A stretch of 64,000 bases of DNA from Dictyoglomus turgidum DSM 6724 (GTDB lineage: Bacteria > Dictyoglomota > Dictyoglomia > Dictyoglomales > Dictyoglomaceae). A model generated the notes under the pieces. That model worked only from the letters and a program-made list of their open reading frames with translations. It was not told where the DNA came from and searched no databases. Both the position numbers and the translations under genes were made by a program. Positions 58,721 to 64,000 of the stretch are shown here, in pieces. Positions within the stretch are counted from its first letter, which is position 1. Each line of letters begins with the position of its first letter. The stretch spans positions 590,723 through 654,722 of the forward strand of contig NC_011661.1 of assembly GCF_000021645.1 (NCBI RefSeq). The letters are read 5' to 3'.

Positions 58721-59527
58721 ATGTTTAGAAAGGTTAATCTGCAATGGGGATTAAATATTCTTGTTAAGCCTGGAGAGATGCAATTTATAGAGCTTGATAT
58801 TTTTAAGGGCCAAAAAGGAGACAGTTATAATTTTAACTCTCGAGATTATGAGATTGGACTTGTGATTCTTACAGGTAAATGCAATGTGGAGATTGATGGG
58901 GAGATGTATAACTCCATTGGAGCAAGGAGAAATGTTTTTGATGGTAATGCCTATGCTTTTTACGTACCCAATAATAGGGAAGTAAAAATTGAGGCATTAG
59001 AGCCTCTTGAGGTTGCTATTTGTAAGACAAAAGTAAAGACTGACGAGGAGGTTAAGTTGATTAAGCCTAGTGATGTGGTGGTAAGGGATGTAGGGGTATA
59101 TAATTGGAGAAGGGATGTAAAGGATATTATTGATGGAAGGATTAAGGCAAAGAGACTTCTTATAGGAGAGACCATAAATCCACCTGGGAATTGGTCTAGT
59201 TATCCTCCTCACAAGCATGATACTGACAATTATCCTGAGGAAGTGAGGATGGAAGAGGTTTATTTTTACAGAGTAAATCCTCCATCGGGTTTTGGACTTC
59301 AAAGGGTTTATACTGAGGAGGGTGATATTAATGAGGTATTTCTCATAGAGAATGATAGTTTACTTCTAATAGCTAAGGGATATCATCCTGTTGTGGCTGC
59401 ACCTGGATATCAGTTATACTACTTGTGGATACTTGCGGGAGAGATTAGAGAATCAGTAATGTACGATGATCCTAAGCATAAATGGTTAAGAGCTGTGGAG
59501 AAAATTATGAAAGAAGCTAAGAAGTAA
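58721..59527 (+). CDS. iolB: 5-deoxy-glucuronate isomerase (IolB/KduI family)
   Basis: This 268-residue cupin shows VKPGEMQFIELDIFKGQ, IGETINPPGNWSSYPPHKHD (metal histidines), MEEVYFYRVNPPSGFGLQRV and the last AAPGYQLYYLWILAG. IolB converts 5-deoxy-glucuronate to 2-deoxy-5-keto-gluconate in inositol catabolism; KduI acts on pectin-derived hexuronates. Here no other iol gene is present and a KDPG aldolase follows 11 nt later, so a uronate role is also possible. Confidence 0.85.
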   Translation: MFRKVNLQWGLNILVKPGEMQFIELDIFKGQKGDSYNFNSRDYEIGLVILTGKCNVEIDGEMYNSIGARRNVFDGNAYAFYVPNNREVKIEALEPLEVAICKTKVKTDEEVKLIKPSDVVVRDVGVYNWRRDVKDIIDGRIKAKRLLIGETINPPGNWSSYPPHKHDTDNYPEEVRMEEVYFYRVNPPSGFGLQRVYTEEGDINEVFLIENDSLLLIAKGYHPVVAAPGYQLYYLWILAGEIRESVMYDDPKHKWLRAVEKIMKEAKK

Positions 59528-59538
59528 GGAGGTTTATT

Positions 59539-60186
59539 ATGGGAGATAGGTTTGATATTTTACAAAAGATGATTGATTGCGGAATTGTAGCAGTGATAAG
59601 GACTGATTCTCCTGATGATCTTATACCAGTTACGAAAGCCTTAAAAGAAGGTGGAGTTATAGCTTTGGAAGTTACTATGACAGTTCCTTCTGCCATAGAG
59701 TATTTGCCAAAAGTGAAAAAAGAGTTGGGTAAAGATGCCATAGTGGGAATGGGAACTGTCCTTGATCCTGAAACTGCCCGATTAGCGATTCTTGCAGGTG
59801 CCGATTTTATAGTTTCTCCTGTTTTGAAGAAAGAGATCATAAATCTTTGTCATCGCTATGATAAGATAGCTATTCCTGGGGCATATACTCCTACTGAGAT
59901 TTTAACTGCTTGGGAAGAGGGTGCCGATGTAGTTAAGTTATTCCCCGCAGATACTCTTGGACCTAAGTATATAAAGGCTATACATGGACCTATGCCTTAT
60001 ATTAGGATTTCTCCTACAGGTGGGGTAAGTCTTGAGAATGTGGGTGAGTTTATTAAAGCAGGAGCATGTTTTGTGGGAGTTGGAGGAAATCTTGTAGATA
60101 AAAAGGTAATTGCTGAGAAGAAGTTTGAGATTCTTACCGAGAGAGCAAAGGAATATATAGAAGCAATAAAGAAGGCAAGAAGCTAA
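59539..60186 (+). CDS. eda: 2-dehydro-3-deoxy-phosphogluconate (KHG/KDPG) aldolase
   Basis: This 215-residue TIM-barrel aldolase has the base E44 (ALEVTMT) and Schiff-base lysine K133 (DVVKLFPAD), followed by RISPTGGVSLENVGEF. It splits KDPG or KHG to pyruvate and an aldehyde. AAGGAGGTTTATT precedes the ATG 11 nt after iolB, so the two are one transcript. It ends at a strong terminator. Which 2-keto acid it prefers cannot be seen. Confidence 0.93.
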   Translation: MGDRFDILQKMIDCGIVAVIRTDSPDDLIPVTKALKEGGVIALEVTMTVPSAIEYLPKVKKELGKDAIVGMGTVLDPETARLAILAGADFIVSPVLKKEIINLCHRYDKIAIPGAYTPTEILTAWEEGADVVKLFPADTLGPKYIKAIHGPMPYIRISPTGGVSLENVGEFIKAGACFVGVGGNLVDKKVIAEKKFEILTERAKEYIEAIKKARS

Positions 60187-60220
60187 GCTGATTTTAAATT
60201 ATATTCTCAGGATTGTTTTT

Positions 60221-60262
60221 AGAAAGGAGAAAGATAAATAGTCTTTCTCCTTTCTATTTTAT
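60221..60262 (+). terminator. Rho-independent terminator
   Basis: AGAAAGGAGAAAGA (60221-60234) pairs perfectly with TCTTTCTCCTTTCT (60242-60255) around TAAATAG, followed by ATTTTAT. It ends the iolB-eda operon. Confidence 0.85.
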
Positions 60263-60289
60263 ATTTTTTTGTAAATAGTTACTTAATGC

Positions 60290-60321
60290 TTGACATAATG
60301 GTTTAAAAATTATAGTATACT
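60290..60321 (+). promoter_or_regulatory. Promoter region of the GH94 operon
   Basis: TTGACA lies at 60290-60295. The -10 is ambiguous: TAGTAT at 60313 (17-bp spacing), TATAGT at 60311 (15) or TATACT at 60316 (20). The ribosome site is TAAGGGGG before ATG 60398. Confidence 0.5.
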
Positions 60322-60397
60322 TATTAATTAAAAGTTTCTTTATGAAATTATAAACGGTTTCTTAATAAAAATCTTTAAAAGGTAAGGGGGTCATTCA

Positions 60398-62827
60398 ATG
60401 AAGTTTGGTTATTTTGACAATGAAAAGAAAGAGTATGTAATCACAAGACCCGATACTCCCCGTGAATGGACTAATTATCTTGGATCCTTAGAATACGGAG
60501 CTATTATAACCAATAATGCTCAGGGATATAGTTTTGTAAAATCAGGTGCTAGTGGAAGAATATTAAGAGGTAGGTTCAATGTTCCTCCAACCACAGCTCC
60601 TGGAAGATATATTTATTTAAGAGATATGGAAAATGGGGATTTTTGGTCTGCCTCTTGGCTTCCAGTAAAAAAGGATTTATCAAAATATGAATCAGTATGT
60701 AGGCATGGAGTTCTTTACACTATCATATCTTCAAGATATGATGGAATTGAGACTGAAACTCTTTATTATGTACCTCTAAATGCTCTTTATGAGGTATGGG
60801 CTATAAAGGTAAGAAATAAAAGTGGAAGAAAAAGGAAGATATCCCTCTTTAGCTATGCAGAGTTTACTAATGAACCTAATGAAAATCAGGATTTAGTAAA
60901 CATGCAATATACCCTTTTCATATCTCGCACTTATTACAAAGATAATCTTATTATTCAGACCATAAATGAAAACTATTCTGAACTGGGAAGAAATATTCCT
61001 CAGGAGAAAGGAATAAGTGGGAGAAGGTTTAATAGATTTTTTGGAGTTATTGGAGCAGAAGTGGTATCCTTTGATGGAGATAGAGATGTATTTATAGGGA
61101 ATTATAGAGATTATTCTAACCCTATAGCAGTGGAAAAAGGAAAATGTAGTAATAGTCTTAACTATGGCAAAAATAGCTGTGCAGGAACTCAAGTTATTCT
61201 TGAACTTGATGTGGATGAGGAGAAAGAAATAATTTATGTTCTTGGGGATGGAGCAGAGGAAACAGGAAGGAAGGTAATGGAAAAGTATAAAGAAAAGGGA
61301 AAAGTAGAGAGAGAATGGGAAGAGCTTAAGAGGTATTGGCATTCAAGGATTGAGAATTTTAAAGTAAAAACTCCTGATGAATCCTTTGACAGTATGATAG
61401 GAATCTGGAATGCTTACCAGTGCTTTATAACCTTTTTCTGGTCAAGGGCAGCCTCTATGATCTATGTAGGACATAGAGATGGCTATGGATATAGGGATAC
61501 GGTTCAAGATATTCAAGGGATAATTCATCTTGATCCTCAAAGTGCAAAGGATAGACTAAGACTTATGCTTGCGGGTCAAACTTCAAAGGGGGTAGCTTTA
61601 CCTCTTGTATTTTTTGATTACGAAATTAAGCCCAATCAAGGTTTATCCTTAGATAATCCTTATTATGTGAAGAGAACTGGTTATACTGAATATAGATGTG
61701 ATGACCATTTGTGGTTATATATTACCACACGTCAATATGTGAGAGAAACAGGAGATCTCGCATTTTTGGATGAAGTAATACCTTATTCTGATTATGGAGA
61801 AGATACGGTTTATGAGCATCTAAGAAAGGGAATACTGTTTTCTTTAAGCAAACTTGGGAAACATGGTCTTACTTATGGACTTGATGCAGACTGGAATGAT
61901 ACTTTAAGATTGGGAGAGGAAGGAGAAACAGTTTTTGCATCTTTCCAACTATATTTAGCCTTAAAAATCTTTGCTGAATTTGCGGAAAAGAAAGGAAAAA
62001 AAGAAGATTTGGAATGGGCAGAGAAAGAAGCAAGTAAATTATATGAAAACCTTCAAAGATATGCTTGGGAAGGGGATAGGTTTGTAAGAGGATTTATGGG
62101 AGACGAAGTAATAGGCTCAAAGAATAATTCTGAGGCAAGTTTCTGGCTTAATCCTCAGGTATGGTCTGTACTTTCAGGAGTAGCAACTTCTGAGCAGGCA
62201 AAGATTGTTATGGATAATGTGGAGAAAATACTAAATACCGATTATGGCGCTATGATTATGTATCCTCCTGTAAGAACCTTAGGGCTTCCTGTGTTTAGGA
62301 TGATACTTTTTAATCCTGGAATGAAAGAAAATGCTGGAATTTTCTGTCATCCTCAGGGTTGGTTGATAAAGGCTGAAACTATGCTTGGAAATGGGAATAG
62401 AGCTTATAAATATTTCCAAGAGATAAATCCAGCTAATATGAATGATAAAGCCGAGATAAGAGAAGCTGAACCTTATGTGCATTGTCAATTTGTAGAGGGT
62501 AAAGATAGTCCATTCCATGGTAGAGCTCATGTGCATTGGCTGACAGGTACTGCATCCAGTGTTATGGTAGCATGTGTAGAAGGTATTCTTGGACTTCAAC
62601 CCGATTATGAAGGGCTAAGAATAGATCCATGTGTTCCTTCTCATTGGAAAGAATTCTATATGGAAAGGATGTTTAGAGGAAAAAGGTTAAAGATCAAAGT
62701 TGAAAATCATAGTGGGTTTCAAAAGGGAGTAAAAAAGATAATAATAAATGGGAAGGAGATAAATGATAATTTTCTCCCCGAATCCGAAATGAAGGATGAA
62801 AATGAAGTATTAGTCATTATGGGCTAA
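60398..62827 (+). CDS. GH94 glycoside phosphorylase (cellobiose/chitobiose phosphorylase family)
   Basis: This 809-residue cytoplasmic enzyme has the family length. It shows a beta-sandwich N-terminus ([20 protein letters not shown]), a helical linker, the (alpha/alpha)6 barrel with [13 protein letters not shown], and D498-W-N-D501 in [10 protein letters not shown], holding the proposed general acid, and a C-terminal jelly-roll. It would split a beta-linked disaccharide with phosphate to save ATP. It differs from the next gene, so the substrate may not be cellobiose; laminaribiose, cellodextrin or chitobiose are open. Confidence 0.88.
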   Translation: MKFGYFDNEKKEYVITRPDTPREWTNYLGSLEYGAIITNNAQGYSFVKSGASGRILRGRFNVPPTTAPGRYIYLRDMENGDFWSASWLPVKKDLSKYESVCRHGVLYTIISSRYDGIETETLYYVPLNALYEVWAIKVRNKSGRKRKISLFSYAEFTNEPNENQDLVNMQYTLFISRTYYKDNLIIQTINENYSELGRNIPQEKGISGRRFNRFFGVIGAEVVSFDGDRDVFIGNYRDYSNPIAVEKGKCSNSLNYGKNSCAGTQVILELDVDEEKEIIYVLGDGAEETGRKVMEKYKEKGKVEREWEELKRYWHSRIENFKVKTPDESFDSMIGIWNAYQCFITFFWSRAASMIYVGHRDGYGYRDTVQDIQGIIHLDPQSAKDRLRLMLAGQTSKGVALPLVFFDYEIKPNQGLSLDNPYYVKRTGYTEYRCDDHLWLYITTRQYVRETGDLAFLDEVIPYSDYGEDTVYEHLRKGILFSLSKLGKHGLTYGLDADWNDTLRLGEEGETVFASFQLYLALKIFAEFAEKKGKKEDLEWAEKEASKLYENLQRYAWEGDRFVRGFMGDEVIGSKNNSEASFWLNPQVWSVLSGVATSEQAKIVMDNVEKILNTDYGAMIMYPPVRTLGLPVFRMILFNPGMKENAGIFCHPQGWLIKAETMLGNGNRAYKYFQEINPANMNDKAEIREAEPYVHCQFVEGKDSPFHGRAHVHWLTGTASSVMVACVEGILGLQPDYEGLRIDPCVPSHWKEFYMERMFRGKRLKIKVENHSGFQKGVKKIIINGKEINDNFLPESEMKDENEVLVIMG

Positions 62828-62841
62828 GAGGAGGTAAAAGT

Positions 62842-64000
62842 ATGAGATTTGGTTACTTTGATGATAAAAATAGAGAATATGTTATTACTGATCCTAAGAC
62901 TCCATTTCCATGGATAAACTATCTTGGAGTTGATAACTTCTTTTCTTTAATATCTAACACAGGTGGAGGATACTGTTTTTATAAAGATGCAAGACTGAGA
63001 AGAATATTAAGGTTTAGATATAATAACGTTCCTATTGATAATGGTGGGAGATATTTCTATATATGGGAAAACGGAGATTTTTGGTCTCCTACTTGGAAAC
63101 CAGTAAGGAAAGATCTTGATAAATATGAATGTAGACATGGACTTTCTTATACTAGAATTCTGGGAGAGAGAAATGGAATCTCCGCACAGGTTCTTTATTT
63201 TGTTCCTCTAAAAGAAAACTGTGAGATTCATTATCTGAAATTAAAGAACAATACTAATTTAAAGAGAAGTTTAAAACTTTTCTCTTTTGTAGAATGGTGC
63301 CTCTGGAATGCTTGGGATGATCAAACTAACTTTCAAAGAAACCTTAGTACTGGAGAGGTAGAGATAGAAGGATCAGTGATTTATCATAAGACTGAATATA
63401 GAGAAAGAAGGAATCATTATGCCTTTTATTCAGTAAACGTTCCTATTCAGGGTTTTGACACCGATAGGGATATTTTTATAGGTATGTATAATGGATTTGA
63501 GGCTCCAAGAGCTGTGGTAGAGGGAAAGTCCTATAACTCAGTAGCTGAAGGTTGGTCTCCCATTGCATCTCATTATATTGAGATAGAACTTGAGCCTGGA
63601 GAAGTAAAGGATTTTGTTTTTATTCTTGGTTATGTGGAAAATCCTGAAGAGGAAAAATGGGAAAGACCTGGGGTTATTAATAAGAAAAGGGCTTATGAGA
63701 TCATAAATAAATTCAAGACTTCTGAAGATGTAGAAAAAGCTTTTTGGGAATTGAGGAATTATTGGAATGATATTTTGTCAAAATATCAAGTAAATCACAA
63801 TGATGAGATTTTATCTCGTATGGTTAATATTTGGAATCAATATCAATGTATGATTACCTTTAACTTGGCAAGAAGTGCCTCCTATTTTGAGTCAGGAATA
63901 AGTAGGGGGATTGGTTTTAGAGATTCTAATCAAGATATTCTTGGTGCAGTACATATGATTCCTGAGAGAGTAAGGGAAAGAATTCTTGATCTTGCATCTA
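62842..64000 (+). CDS. GH94 cellobiose phosphorylase-like, N-terminal part (cut by window end)
   Basis: AGGAGGTAAAAGT precedes ATG at 62842, 14 nt after the previous gene. The frame stays open to the end of the window (386 codons). It starts [20 protein letters not shown] and includes [20 protein letters not shown], close to classical cellobiose phosphorylases. The DWND region and the rest lie outside. Together with the first gene it forms a phosphorylase operon for beta-glucan oligosaccharides. Confidence 0.88.
   Translation, partial: MRFGYFDDKNREYVITDPKTPFPWINYLGVDNFFSLISNTGGGYCFYKDARLRRILRFRYNNVPIDNGGRYFYIWENGDFWSPTWKPVRKDLDKYECRHGLSYTRILGERNGISAQVLYFVPLKENCEIHYLKLKNNTNLKRSLKLFSFVEWCLWNAWDDQTNFQRNLSTGEVEIEGSVIYHKTEYRERRNHYAFYSVNVPIQGFDTDRDIFIGMYNGFEAPRAVVEGKSYNSVAEGWSPIASHYIEIELEPGEVKDFVFILGYVENPEEEKWERPGVINKKRAYEIINKFKTSEDVEKAFWELRNYWNDILSKYQVNHNDEILSRMVNIWNQYQCMITFNLARSASYFESGISRGIGFRDSNQDILGAVHMIPERVRERILDLAS

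Noticed and set aside
60341-60370. LacI-type operator before the GH94 gene (GAAA near TTTC with central ACGG)
   Set aside because: The arms are only four bases and the centre is not symmetrical; AT-rich sequence gives such matches often.
60893-61342. Long minus-strand open frame inside the first GH94 gene
   Set aside because: It lies wholly antisense to a clear enzyme gene, lacks a ribosome site and reads as low-complexity hydrophobic sequence typical of a shadow frame.
1-64000. tRNA, rRNA, riboswitch or replication-origin signals
   Set aside because: No rRNA-like blocks, tRNA cloverleaf, known riboswitch core or cluster of DnaA boxes was noticed by eye; a tRNAscan or Infernal run would be needed to exclude short ones.

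Overview
This window is AT-rich bacterial chromosome whose gene content points to a thermophilic, saccharolytic, anaerobe-like bacterium. It carries secreted GH12 and intracellular-looking GH26 glycanases, GH94 phosphorylases, an FolE2-type folate operon, and two CRISPR-Cas systems sharing a 30-nt repeat. My best guess is Dictyoglomus. That is recognition from gene style and composition, not a database result. No rRNA, tRNA or transposase gene was recognised.

Layout. Positions 1-5250 are a graveyard around a few live genes. They hold the end of a HAD hydrolase, two decayed VapBC-type toxin-antitoxin pairs, a C-terminal scrap of a WecA/MraY-type sugar-phosphate transferase, an intact DegT-type aminotransferase, a coiled-coil PD-(D/E)XK-like protein, and one open VapBC-type pair whose PIN toxin has lost a catalytic aspartate. 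Positions 5247-9937 carry two tandem SLBB polysaccharide-export paralogues, an alpha/beta hydrolase and a convergent SRAP protein. Positions 10060-15550 hold a PorV-like barrel, a large M6 metalloprotease with a FlgD/sorting-type C-terminus, a secreted unknown and a DUF89 phosphatase-like protein.

Positions 15607-38071 are the defence region. A complete type III-A operon (csx3-csm1-csm2-csm3-csm4-csm5-csx1-csx2-like) runs leftward. To its right lies one CRISPR array with 32 identical repeats, one degenerate repeat and 32 spacers. The repeat end ATTGAAAC shows that the array is also transcribed leftward, from a leader at about 26.6 kb. A folate/pterin operon (PTPS-folE2-folP-folK) runs rightward between the array and a type I-B operon (cas6-cas8b-cas7-cas5-cas3-cas4-cas1-cas2) on the minus strand. 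The III-A operon lacks its own cas6 and cas1/cas2, so the I-B locus probably supplies crRNA processing and spacer acquisition for both systems. Cas10 (Csm1) keeps HD and GGDD motifs, so cyclic oligoadenylate should activate the two CARF-HEPN ribonucleases and Csx3 should switch the signal off.

Positions 38236-45363 hold a creatininase-like hydrolase, a STAND-like ATPase-TPR-GGDEF protein, a GH12 endoglucanase, a GH26 mannanase and a zinc alcohol dehydrogenase. Positions 45388-48497 hold a GntR-regulated ABC operon with a clear palindromic operator, followed by wrecked MacB-type ABC genes and an internally deleted dehydrogenase. Positions 48537-57623 hold a lipoprotein, a TGS GTPase, an oxidoreductase, a MarR-heterodimeric ABC exporter operon, a CBM9 protein and a DMT transporter. 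Positions 57711-64000 hold a lipoprotein, an iolB-like/KDPG aldolase pair and two GH94 phosphorylase genes, the last cut by the window edge.

Intrinsic terminators sit between most convergent pairs and several double as bidirectional terminators. Several starts were moved from the longest open frame to codons with a proper Shine-Dalgarno sequence, as noted in each entry.
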